From Alphaproteobacteria bacterium (lineage in GTDB: Bacteria; Pseudomonadota; Alphaproteobacteria; Micavibrionales; UBA2020), in NCBI GenBank assembly GCA_020853455.1, contig JADYYV010000160.1, forward strand, positions 1-8,149: DNA of 8,149 nucleotides. Direction: 5' to 3'. Under the pieces are notes generated by a model. That model was given only the letters and a program-made list of their open reading frames with translations, was not told the DNA's origin and did no database searches. How positions within the stretch are numbered: position 1 is the stretch's first letter; each line of letters starts with the position of its first letter. Of this stretch, positions 1 to 6,188 are shown in pieces. The position numbers and the translations under genes are program-made.

Positions 1-140
1 AGCAAGATGGGCAGCAGCGGCGGCGCGGGCATCTGCGCAAAACGCGCATGGAACAAGTCATCGTCGCCCGTGCGCACGGCATCATAAAGCGCGCCCAGCG
101 GGCTGGTGTCTTTATCCGTTGATGCGGGCGTTGTCGTCAT
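1..140 (-). CDS. Unidentified protein, N-terminal fragment (cut by window edge)
   Basis: This is an open frame on the minus strand starting at the ATG at 140-138. It runs off the left edge after 46 codons. A good ribosome binding site (AAGGAA, 157-152) lies 11 bases before the ATG, and a TTGACA promoter element lies further upstream, so the start is credible. The visible peptide begins MTTTPASTDKDTSPLGALYD, is polar for about 13 residues, and then has a more helical stretch ending in a proline-rich run (MPAPPLLP, residues 37-44). No signal peptide or membrane segment appears in the part seen. I do not recognise the family. The segment LYDAVRTGDDDLF vaguely recalls the opening helix of an ankyrin-type repeat, but one such segment proves nothing. 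The gene is divergent from the DUF3126 gene. Confidence 0.6.
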   Translation of the reverse strand, partial: MTTTPASTDKDTSPLGALYDAVRTGDDDLFHARFAQMPAPPLLPIL

Positions 141-164
141 GGGCGGATGATTTCCTTTCCCCGA

Positions 165-193
165 AAGCTAGCGATTTTGAATGGTTATGTCAA
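165..193 (-). promoter_or_regulatory. Candidate sigma70 promoter for the left-edge gene
   Basis: On the minus strand there is a perfect -35 box TTGACA (193-188), a 17-base spacer, and a -10 box TAGCTT (170-165). The -10 box keeps the first two and last bases of TATAAT. Transcription would start near 158, just before the ribosome binding site, giving a leader of about 18 bases. The -35 box and spacing are good; the -10 box is weak. Confidence 0.4.
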
Positions 194-267
194 TAAATCC
201 GCTTTCTTTTAACATAACTTATGACAAGTATCTTTGAGTCACAACAGCTTATTTAATTCGGGGCCGG

Positions 268-285
268 ATACGGCTAGAATACGGC
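268..285 (+). promoter_or_regulatory. Candidate -10 box within direct repeats, upstream of the DUF3126 gene
   Basis: TAGAAT (275-280) differs from TATAAT by one base and would start transcription near 287, about 30 bases before the ATG at 317. No convincing -35 box lies 16-18 bases upstream (the sequence there is AT-rich, around 251-258). Two copies of ATACGGC (268-274 and 279-285), 11 bases apart, flank and partly overlap the -10 box. That is roughly one helical turn, the arrangement expected of a tandem activator or repressor site. Both assignments are tentative. Confidence 0.3.
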
Positions 286-316
286 AGGACAAATAACCGC
301 GCACAACGAGGCATCC

Positions 317-535
317 ATGGAAAAATCTGAAATCGCACGCCTGCAAAAATACCTGCAGGAAAAATTCGGCAACAAGCAGCTCGCGGTTGCGGCCCGCAAG
401 GAAGCGAAAGATTCGCTGGAAGTGACGCTGGCCGGCGAATTCATCGGCACCATTTACCGCGACGATGACGAAGGCGATATTTCCTATGACTTCAACATGG
501 CGATCCTTGAAATGGATCTGCCCGCCGCGGCTTAA
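317..535 (+). CDS. DUF3126 family protein
   Basis: This is a 72-residue, acidic, soluble protein with no signal peptide or membrane segment. It resembles DUF3126, a small family of unknown function largely confined to Alphaproteobacteria. The recognisable features, in order, are an N-terminal helix (IARLQKYLQEKFGN, residues 6-19), a short strand region, and a conserved C-terminal half with EFIGTIYRDDDEGD (41-54) followed by FNMAILEMDL (59-68). The full length matches the family's usual 70 or so residues. The start at 317 is supported by GAGG at 308-311, five bases before the ATG. The propeller gene starts 28 bases after the stop, so the two are probably cotranscribed. The role is unknown and I do not infer one. 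The family call rests on recall of the conserved pattern, not on a search. Confidence 0.85.
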   Translation: MEKSEIARLQKYLQEKFGNKQLAVAARKEAKDSLEVTLAGEFIGTIYRDDDEGDISYDFNMAILEMDLPAAA

Positions 536-563
536 AACCATTCCACGTTAGGGGCAGGGCACA

Positions 564-1775
564 ATGAAAATTTACGGCAAGTCGCTGACAGAAATTTTTT
601 CCATGCTGCCTTGGGCCTATAAGGCCGTGGTCATCATGGGATCGGCATTCTTCCTCTTCGCCGTGCCGTACAGCCTGCACTTCTTCCTGACGCTCGGCAT
701 GGTGTCCGACAAGGTGGAACCGATTGCGTTCCCGGGCCTTGCGCAAAACACGCGCGGCATGCTGGATCCCAGCGTCGCGTCCGACGGCAAGATCGCGGTG
801 ATGGCACATACCACGACCAGCCTGATCAACATCAACGGCGCGCCGCAATTATCGGCGGAAGTGAACCTGGAGCGCGCAACCGCCCCCTGCCGTAGCTGGA
901 TGACGATTTCCGGCGCGGGCTTCGCCGCCAAGGAAGACGCCGACGTGCCCGGCATGTTCAAGGGCGACCCGCCGCTGAACAGGGGCGTGTGGCGCTACGA
1001 AACGCCCGCGATCGTCTATGATCCCGATGATCCCGGCCGCGAATGGAAACTGTTCGCTTACCGCTATTTCTGGAACGGCGACGAAAAGACCGCGCGCTAT
1101 TACAGCATGATCGTCAGCAGAACCGCGAGCCGCCCGGACAGCAACTGGAGCGAGGAAAAATGGGTCTTCGCGCCCAACACCAAATGGCCGCCCGACCCCT
1201 TTGCGAGCCTCGCCGAACACCGCTTGTCCGAAATAAGCCCGGAGCTTGCGGATGTCGTGTTTTACGCACGCCCCAGCGTCGTTTACGTGGCAAAACAAAA
1301 GACGCTGTTCATGACGCTGTCGGCCTTCACAACCGCGTCCAGCCTGCCCGACCGCATCATCCTGCTGGCGTCGATCGACCACGGCGCGAACTGGAGCTAT
1401 CGCGGCGTCGTCATGCGCGCAACCGATGTGCCGAAAATGGGCAATTACACCAATTCGACCGGCGGCAACCTGTTGATGTTCAACGACCAGCTGTATCTGG
1501 CGCTGGTGCTGGGCAACGCGGTCGCCGACGGCCTTGGCACGTCGATCATCCCGTTCGAGGATGTTTTGAACGCGAAGCTGAAGCGCGACGAGAAAACCGG
1601 CGCACCCGTGATCGTCAACCACCTGCCGCGCAATTCGATGCAGCCGTCGAAAATCGGCGGCGGTTTTGCGGCCTATACCGACATGTGCCGCACGGGCATG
1701 ATGATCTCGGAATACTCCGATATCCGCAGCAGTTTCCAGATTTTCAAGACGTATAAAAAACCGCTCGATAAATAA
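564..1775 (+). CDS. Membrane-anchored beta-propeller-like protein with one Asp-box, function unknown
   Basis: This is a 403-residue protein. A hydrophobic segment at about residues 20-45 follows a short N-terminus with several positive charges. No signal-peptidase or lipobox motif is evident, so it is best read as a signal anchor holding the rest outside the inner membrane. The large C-terminal part shows repeated strand-rich blocks at about 66-85, 146-186, 233-282, 300-317 and 366-395, suggesting a roughly five-bladed propeller. A perfect Asp-box (S-x-D-x-G-x-x-W), SIDHGANW, lies at 270-277; SNW near 193-195 may be a degenerate relative. Asp-boxes occur in sialidases and other glycosidases but also in non-enzymatic propellers, and I see no full sialidase catalytic set. 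The only two cysteines, C109 and C375, fall in the first and last blocks and could pair by disulfide. The start has AGGGGCAGGG (550-559) just upstream. It probably shares a transcript with the DUF3126 gene. Substrate and reaction are unknown. Confidence 0.8.
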   Translation: MKIYGKSLTEIFSMLPWAYKAVVIMGSAFFLFAVPYSLHFFLTLGMVSDKVEPIAFPGLAQNTRGMLDPSVASDGKIAVMAHTTTSLININGAPQLSAEVNLERATAPCRSWMTISGAGFAAKEDADVPGMFKGDPPLNRGVWRYETPAIVYDPDDPGREWKLFAYRYFWNGDEKTARYYSMIVSRTASRPDSNWSEEKWVFAPNTKWPPDPFASLAEHRLSEISPELADVVFYARPSVVYVAKQKTLFMTLSAFTTASSLPDRIILLASIDHGANWSYRGVVMRATDVPKMGNYTNSTGGNLLMFNDQLYLALVLGNAVADGLGTSIIPFEDVLNAKLKRDEKTGAPVIVNHLPRNSMQPSKIGGGFAAYTDMCRTGMMISEYSDIRSSFQIFKTYKKPLDK

Positions 1776-1813
1776 TCTGTTTCGTCAGAAGCTTGGCCGG
1801 CGTTGTGCGTGCC

Positions 1814-1850
1814 GCGCAAATTTATTTCGTTTTTTAAATTCGCGCTTTTT
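1814..1850 (+). terminator. Rho-independent terminator after the propeller gene
   Basis: An 11-base stem, GCGCAAATTTA (1814-1824) against TAAATTCGCGC (1835-1845), has a single A-C mismatch and a 10-base T-rich loop. Five T residues follow (1846-1850). It lies 38 bases after the propeller stop codon and before tdk, so it fits the end of the DUF3126-propeller transcript. The stem has only four G-C pairs, so strength is moderate. Confidence 0.55.
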
Positions 1851-1872
1851 CGCTCTGGCGCGATTCAGCGAA

Positions 1873-1897
1873 GTTGGATAGTATCCAGACTTCCAAC
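1873..1897. repeat. Overlapping inverted repeats upstream of tdk
   Basis: TGGATA-G-TATCCA (1875-1887) is a perfect palindrome around one base. A second inverted repeat, GTTGGA (1873-1878) with TCCAAC (1892-1897), shares its left arm with the first, so the two pairings exclude each other. The site lies between the preceding terminator and the tdk ribosome binding site, where an operator or leader hairpin would be expected. I could not place a convincing promoter around it. Regulatory function is inference. Confidence 0.35.
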
Positions 1898-1943
1898 GAA
1901 TAAAAAAATATCACCGAAGCGAATTATTAAAGGGAGACCGTCG

Positions 1944-2561
1944 ATGGCATCGCTTTACTTCAAATATGCCGCCATGAATTCGGGCAAATCGACGCAACTT
2001 CTTCAGGCTCAATACAACTACTTCGAACGAGGCATGAATCCGGTTGCGATGACCGCGCAGTTGGACACACGCGCAGGCGCGGCGAAGATCTCGTCGCGCC
2101 TGGGCCTCGACTGCCCGGCCTATACCTTTGACAAAACGACCGATGTCTTCGCCTTTATCGAAGACATGCACAAGGACAAGCGCGTCGATATCCTGTTCGT
2201 GGATGAATCGCAGTTCCTGTCCGAAGAACAGGTTTTCCAGTGCGCGCGCGTGGTGGACGACCTGAAAATCCCCGTCATGTGCTATGGCCTGAAAACCGAT
2301 TTCATGGGCAAGCTGTTCACGGGATCGGAGGCGCTGCTGCGCCTTGCCGACAACATCGAGGAGATCAAGGCGATCTGCTGGTGCGGCAAGAAAGCGACCA
2401 TGACTGCCCGCCTGACCCCCAAGGGCGACATGCTGACCGCAGGGCAGCAAATCGCGATTGGCGGCAATGAAATGTACACCTCGCTCTGCCGCAAGCATTT
2501 CATGCGCGGCGAGGCGAAGGCATTGCCCGTGTCGGCGGAGAAGAAGAAATCGGCGGCTTAA
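1944..2561 (+). CDS. tdk: Thymidine kinase (type II, zinc-containing)
   Basis: Thymidine kinase phosphorylates thymidine to dTMP with ATP in the cytoplasmic salvage route to dTTP. The protein is 205 residues, the same length as E. coli Tdk, and aligns with it along nearly the whole chain. The P-loop AMNSGKST is at residues 10-17. The catalytic glutamate is E88 in VDESQF, the same position as in E. coli. The nucleoside-site segment CYGLKTDF is at 113-120. Zinc ligands are C145 and C147 (CWCGKK) and C182 and H185 (CRKH). The C-terminus ends in a short lysine- and alanine-rich tail. The frame stays open upstream to 1803, but the ATG at 1944 is the right start: AGGGAG (1931-1936) sits seven bases before it and the protein then begins MASLYF, as in the family. 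It is preceded by a terminator and followed by one, so it is likely a single-gene unit. Confidence 0.97.
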   Translation: MASLYFKYAAMNSGKSTQLLQAQYNYFERGMNPVAMTAQLDTRAGAAKISSRLGLDCPAYTFDKTTDVFAFIEDMHKDKRVDILFVDESQFLSEEQVFQCARVVDDLKIPVMCYGLKTDFMGKLFTGSEALLRLADNIEEIKAICWCGKKATMTARLTPKGDMLTAGQQIAIGGNEMYTSLCRKHFMRGEAKALPVSAEKKKSAA

Positions 2562-2578
2562 ACACCCAGCCGATCCAA

Positions 2579-2615
2579 GAAAAAGCCCCGTACCAATTTT
2601 GGTCGGGGCTTTTTC
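2579..2615. terminator. Bidirectional rho-independent terminator between tdk and gyrB
   Basis: A perfect 12-base stem, GAAAAAGCCCCG (2579-2590) with CGGGGCTTTTTC (2604-2615), encloses a second inverted repeat (ACCA...TGGT, 2592-2603). The flanking A and T runs supply a T-tract in either direction. It fills the 72-base gap between the convergent tdk and gyrB stop codons and can end both transcripts. Confidence 0.92.
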
Positions 2616-2633
2616 TTTGTCCGATTTTAGGCC

Positions 2634-5066
2634 TTAGGTGTCGATATTCGTCACTTCCAGCGCGTGTTCCTGGATGAAGTCGCGGCGGGGTTCGACGATG
2701 TCGCCCATCAGGGTCGAGAAGATTTCGGACGCCATGTCTTCCTTGTCGACCTTCACCTGTAAAAGCGAGCGGATGGAGGGGTCGAGCGTGGTTTCCCAAA
2801 GCTGTTCGGGGTTCATTTCACCAAGACCTTTGTAGCGCTGGATGCCGAGGCCTTTTTTGGAGGCTTCGATCACCTTGGTATAAAGGTCGTAAGGGCCGTA
2901 AATGGCGATATCCTTGTCGCCGCCCTGCAATGCGCCAAGCCCGTTGAAGAATTCGGTGAAGACTTCGGTGCTTTTGCCAAGGCGCTGGCCGTCATGGGAG
3001 TTGAGCTGTTCCGCCGTGATTTCGATGCGTGTTTCGACGCCGCGCACGATGCGGGAGAAAGCGAAGCCGCCGCTTTCCAGCAGCTGGCCTTTCCAGCCGC
3101 GCTCGTAAATTTCCGAGATGGCATCGAGGCGTTTGGCGACCGTATCGGCAACCGCCTGCGTGCGGCCCTCCGGGCTGAACGCGCCTGCCGCGGCCGCCTG
3201 TTCGACGACGTTCTGGTTGCCGATGCGGTTGATGATGGGGTCGAGGTTCTGCTTGATCTTTTGCGAGAGCAGCAAAATACCCTTGAGATCCTTGCCGGTC
3301 GCGACTTCGCCGCCTGCGATCTTGAAGCGCAGGTCTTCGACCGCGCTGTCCAGCAGGTATTCTTCCAGCTCGGCGTCGTTCTTGATGTAACGCTCGGCCT
3401 TGCCGCGCTTGACCTTGTACAGCGGCGGCTGCGCGATATACAAATGCCCGCGCGTGATGATTTCGTGCATCTGGCGGTAGAAGAAGGTCAGCAACAGCGT
3501 GCGAATGTGGGAACCGTCGACGTCCGCGTCGGTCATGATGATGATTTTGTGGTAGCGCAAATCATCGATCTTGAATTCCTCGCGCCCGATGCCGGTGCCA
3601 AGCGCAGTGATGAGCGTGCCGATTTCGGCGGAGTTCAGCATGCGGTCGAACCGCGCGCGTTCCACGTTCAGGATCTTGCCGCGCAAGGGCAGGATAGCCT
3701 GGTTCTGGCGGTTGCGCGCCTGTTTCGCCGAACCGCCTGCCGAGTCACCCTCGACGATGAAGATTTCGGACAGGGCAGGATCTTTTTCGGAGCAGTCGGC
3801 AAGCTTGCCGGGCAGCGACGATATATCCAGCAGCCCCTTGCGGCGCGTCAGGTCGCGCGCCTTGCGGGCGGCTTCGCGGGCGGTTGCGGCTTCGATGATT
3901 TTCGCGGCGATTTTCTTGGCGTCCTGCGGATTTTCTTCAAACCATTCGGAAAGTTTTTCGCCAAGGACGGATTCAACGACCGGTTTTACTTCGGACGATA
4001 CCAGCTTGTCTTTCGTCTGGCTGGAGAATTTGGGATCGGGAACTTTCACCGACAGAACGCAGGTCATGCCTTCGCGCATGTCTTCGCCGGTCAGCTCGAC
4101 CTTTTCTTTTTTCGCCAAACCAGAGCGGTCGGCATAGGCGTTGATCGTGCGCGTAAGCGCGGCGCGGAAACCGGACAGGTGCGTGCCGCCGTCGCGCTGC
4201 GGGATGTTGTTGGTGAAGCAGACGGTGTCTTCGTGATAGGCGTCCGTCCATTCGATTGCGGCTTCGACCGTGATGCCGCCCTGTTCGCCCTTCACATAGA
4301 TGGTGGGCTTGTGCAGCACGGTTTTCGCACGGTTGAGGAAGTTGGCGAAGGCGACCAGGCCGCCGTCATAGATGAATTCGCTTTTCTTCGCTTCCGCCTT
4401 GCGGTTGTCGATCAGCGTCAGGCGTACGCCGGAGTTGAGGAACGCCAGTTCGCGCAGGCGATGTTCGAGCGTCGAGAAATTGAATTCGACCATGGTGAAT
4501 GTTTCGGTCGAGGGCAGGAACGTGATTTCCGTACCCGTCTGTTCCGGATCGCAGGTGCCGACGGGCTTGAGCGGCGCTTCGGCATCGCCATGACGGAAAC
4601 GCATTTCCCAAATTTTTCCATCGCGCCAGATACGCAGGTCGAGTGTTTTCGACAGCGCGTTGACGACGGAAACGCCGACGCCGTGCAGGCCGCCGGAAAC
4701 TTTGTAGGAGTTCTGGTCGAATTTACCGCCGGCATGAAGCTGCGTCATAATCACTTCGGCTGCGGATACGCCTTCGCTTTTGTGAATCTCGACGGGACTG
4801 CCGCGGCCGTTGTCGCGTACGGTGATCGAGCCGTCGGCGTTCATCGTCACATCGACGCCGTCGCAATGCCCGGCCAGCGCTTCGTCGATCGAGTTATCGA
4901 CGACCTCATAGACCATGTGATGCAGGCCGGTGCCGTCATCGGTGTCGCCGATATACATGCCGGGGCGTTTGCGCACCGCGTCGAGGCCCTTCAGGACCTT
5001 GATTGAATCCGCGCCGTAGTCGTCGACAGCGATCTGCTTGTCGGACTTTTTTGCCGGTTCGGTCAT
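2634..5066 (-). CDS. gyrB: DNA gyrase subunit B
   Basis: GyrB is the ATPase and metal-binding subunit of the GyrA2GyrB2 complex, which introduces negative supercoils ahead of replication and transcription. The protein is 810 residues (E. coli: 804). The N-terminal GHKL ATPase domain has the catalytic glutamate E54 in EVVDN, DNGRG at 85-89, GGLHGVG at 125-131 and the QTK loop at 350-352. The TOPRIM domain has E439-G-D441 and DADVD (513-517), the magnesium ligands. The long Gram-negative insertion lies at about 555-735, and QRYKGLGEMNPEQLW is at 743-757. The end, NIDT, matches the family. I chose the ATG at 5066: AAGGGA (5079-5074) lies seven bases before it. The frame also has an in-frame ATG at 5084 and a GTG at 5102, but the latter overlaps a TATAAT box. 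Residue 90, after DNGRG, is serine where E. coli has isoleucine 78 in the ATP pocket. The gene follows the permease after about 200 bases holding a terminator, so it is probably transcribed on its own. Confidence 0.98.
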   Translation of the reverse strand: MTEPAKKSDKQIAVDDYGADSIKVLKGLDAVRKRPGMYIGDTDDGTGLHHMVYEVVDNSIDEALAGHCDGVDVTMNADGSITVRDNGRGSPVEIHKSEGVSAAEVIMTQLHAGGKFDQNSYKVSGGLHGVGVSVVNALSKTLDLRIWRDGKIWEMRFRHGDAEAPLKPVGTCDPEQTGTEITFLPSTETFTMVEFNFSTLEHRLRELAFLNSGVRLTLIDNRKAEAKKSEFIYDGGLVAFANFLNRAKTVLHKPTIYVKGEQGGITVEAAIEWTDAYHEDTVCFTNNIPQRDGGTHLSGFRAALTRTINAYADRSGLAKKEKVELTGEDMREGMTCVLSVKVPDPKFSSQTKDKLVSSEVKPVVESVLGEKLSEWFEENPQDAKKIAAKIIEAATAREAARKARDLTRRKGLLDISSLPGKLADCSEKDPALSEIFIVEGDSAGGSAKQARNRQNQAILPLRGKILNVERARFDRMLNSAEIGTLITALGTGIGREEFKIDDLRYHKIIIMTDADVDGSHIRTLLLTFFYRQMHEIITRGHLYIAQPPLYKVKRGKAERYIKNDAELEEYLLDSAVEDLRFKIAGGEVATGKDLKGILLLSQKIKQNLDPIINRIGNQNVVEQAAAAGAFSPEGRTQAVADTVAKRLDAISEIYERGWKGQLLESGGFAFSRIVRGVETRIEITAEQLNSHDGQRLGKSTEVFTEFFNGLGALQGGDKDIAIYGPYDLYTKVIEASKKGLGIQRYKGLGEMNPEQLWETTLDPSIRSLLQVKVDKEDMASEIFSTLMGDIVEPRRDFIQEHALEVTNIDT

Positions 5067-5093
5067 GTCATTTTCCCTTGTCATGTCTTTGGA

Positions 5094-5099
5094 ATTATA
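5094..5099 (-). promoter_or_regulatory. Candidate -10 box for gyrB
   Basis: A perfect TATAAT on the minus strand would start transcription near 5088, about 22 bases before the ATG at 5066. That leaves just enough leader for the ribosome binding site. A second -10-like hexamer, TATATT (5112-5107), lies immediately upstream. No good -35 box is found 15-19 bases away, so the promoter may depend on an activator, or the hexamer may be chance in an AT-rich gap. Confidence 0.4.
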
Positions 5100-5157
5100 C
5101 ACCAGTAATATAGCAAAATAGGACAGAAATCTGGAGTAAAAAGAGGCGCAAAAAATT

Positions 5158-5219
5158 CCCTGAAATCAGTATTTTAGCCCCTAAAAAACAGCCTGAAAAA
5201 CCCCCTGATTTCAGGGGCT
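5158..5219. repeat. Nest of overlapping inverted repeats upstream of gyrB
   Basis: Four inverted pairings share this stretch. CCCCTGA/TCAGGGG (5202-5208 and 5211-5217) is the terminator hairpin. TTTTAG/CTAAAA (5172-5177 and 5181-5186) is a second small hairpin. CCCTGAAATCAG (5158-5169) is an exact 12-base inverted copy of CTGATTTCAGGG (5205-5216). AGCCCCT (5176-5182) is an exact inverted copy of AGGGGCT (5213-5219). Several mutually exclusive folds are therefore possible in the RNA running towards gyrB. The pairings are directly visible; any switching role is inference. Confidence 0.6.
5196..5217 (-). terminator. Rho-independent terminator after the permease gene
   Basis: Read on the minus strand, a perfect seven-base stem CCCCTGA/TCAGGGG (5217-5202) is followed, after one further G, by five T residues (5200-5196). 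It lies 53 bases after the permease stop codon and before gyrB. It probably separates the recF-permease transcript from gyrB. Confidence 0.75.
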
Positions 5220-5270
5220 TGTCAGTTTACAGAATCCTGTGTTTTTGCAGACCCCCCAAATCGCCCTTTT

Positions 5271-6188
5271 TTAGCGCGTAGAAGCCAGCGCCAGCAGCAC
5301 TGCGCAGGCGACGATGCCCATGCCGGGCCATACCGCGGCTTCTTCCTTGTGCTTCGCAGCCATGTAAAACAGGGCAATAAAAACGGGCGTGCTGAGGTTA
5401 AGGGCGGCCTGGTAAGACGGGTTCGCGGTGAATGCCATCGCATAGTTTTTAAAGATCATGTGGCAGAGCCATGCCGCCGACAGCAGCAGCACCGCCTTCA
5501 GCATTTTGGTGTTCACCCAGCTGACGGTTGTGGACGTGCCGATGCCGCGATAAAGCGTGTAACCGCCGATCAGGAACACGGCGATGATGGACTGCACATA
5601 CATGTAGCCATAGACCGCACCCTCCAGCGGGCCGTGATCCATCGCGTATTTATTCAGCACTGTCGTAACCGTGTAACCGGCAAGCGCGGGCGCGGTATAG
5701 ACCAACGCGGATTTCGTGACTTCGCATTTGTTGAGCCGCATCGCGAAGAACACGCAGCCGATCAGCGCGGCCAGTATGGCGGCGGTGTTCCACGGCCGTT
5801 CGGCATATTTCGCGAGCAAGCCGGGGTCGAAGAAAAACCACAGCAGGAAGGCGCACCACACGGTAACAGGCTGCACGCGGCTGACCACGCCGCCGCCATA
5901 CATGGCGCTGGCGTTGAAAATGCGGATGTCGGAGAAAGTGCCGACGAAAACGGTGACCAGCACCGCCGCGTAAAAACGCGGATCGGTCGGCAGTTCGACA
6001 TACAGCATCATCGGCGTCATCGCGGCGACAATCACGACGCGCATCCAGAACACCAGCAGATGCCCCGGCTGTTTCATATATTGGTTCACAAGGTAGAAGC
6101 CGGCGGAAAACACAGCGGCGATCAGCGACGCGAACACCCATCCCCAGCCGCTCATGAATTCGTGAAAGCCCGCGCCGGTATGCATCAT
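5271..6188 (-). CDS. DMT/EamA-like permease, 10 predicted membrane helices
   Basis: This is a 305-residue, very hydrophobic protein. About ten membrane segments can be drawn, near residues 16-36, 43-63, 71-91, 102-120, 134-152, 158-178, 194-214, 229-249, 258-278 and 286-302. Length, helix count and the apparent two halves of five helices fit the drug/metabolite transporter (EamA-like) superfamily, whose members move small metabolites across the inner membrane. The substrate cannot be told from sequence. A conserved-looking patch, SDIRIFNASAMYGGG (86-100), precedes helix 4, and CHMIFKNYAM (242-251) lies at the end of helix 8. The start codon ATG at 6188-6186 overlaps the recF stop TGA (ATGA), implying translational coupling. 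A second ATG follows at once (6185), and another at residue 12 could also serve. A terminator follows 53 bases after the stop. The superfamily assignment is by topology and general character, not a diagnostic motif. Confidence 0.8.
   Translation of the reverse strand: MMHTGAGFHEFMSGWGWVFASLIAAVFSAGFYLVNQYMKQPGHLLVFWMRVVIVAAMTPMMLYVELPTDPRFYAAVLVTVFVGTFSDIRIFNASAMYGGGVVSRVQPVTVWCAFLLWFFFDPGLLAKYAERPWNTAAILAALIGCVFFAMRLNKCEVTKSALVYTAPALAGYTVTTVLNKYAMDHGPLEGAVYGYMYVQSIIAVFLIGGYTLYRGIGTSTTVSWVNTKMLKAVLLLSAAWLCHMIFKNYAMAFTANPSYQAALNLSTPVFIALFYMAAKHKEEAAVWPGMGIVACAVLLALASTR

Noticed and set aside
239..541. A 100-codon minus-strand open frame opposite the DUF3126 gene
   Set aside because: The plus-strand frame matches a known small family over its full length with a ribosome binding site; the opposite frame has neither.
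849..1622. A 257-codon minus-strand open frame opposite the propeller gene
   Set aside because: It has no ribosome binding site or recognisable domain. It is a codon-bias shadow of the plus-strand gene, which has a good start, a membrane anchor and an Asp-box.
564..1775. Calling the propeller protein a sialidase
   Set aside because: Only one clean Asp-box is present and the arginine triad and other catalytic residues of sialidases could not be identified, so enzyme activity is not supported.
1803..1943. N-terminal extension of thymidine kinase by 47 codons
   Set aside because: The extension runs through a terminator hairpin and has no family counterpart. The ATG at 1944 has a well-placed ribosome binding site and gives the exact family length.
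2994..5006. A 670-codon open frame on the plus strand opposite gyrB
   Set aside because: It is antisense to an unmistakable gyrB, has no family resemblance, and is explained by GC-rich codon use that leaves few stop codons in one opposite frame.
5067..5102. N-terminal extension of GyrB starting at the GTG at 5102 or the ATG at 5084
   Set aside because: The GTG abuts a TATAAT box and lacks a ribosome binding site. AAGGGA is correctly spaced for the ATG at 5066, inside the proposed extension.
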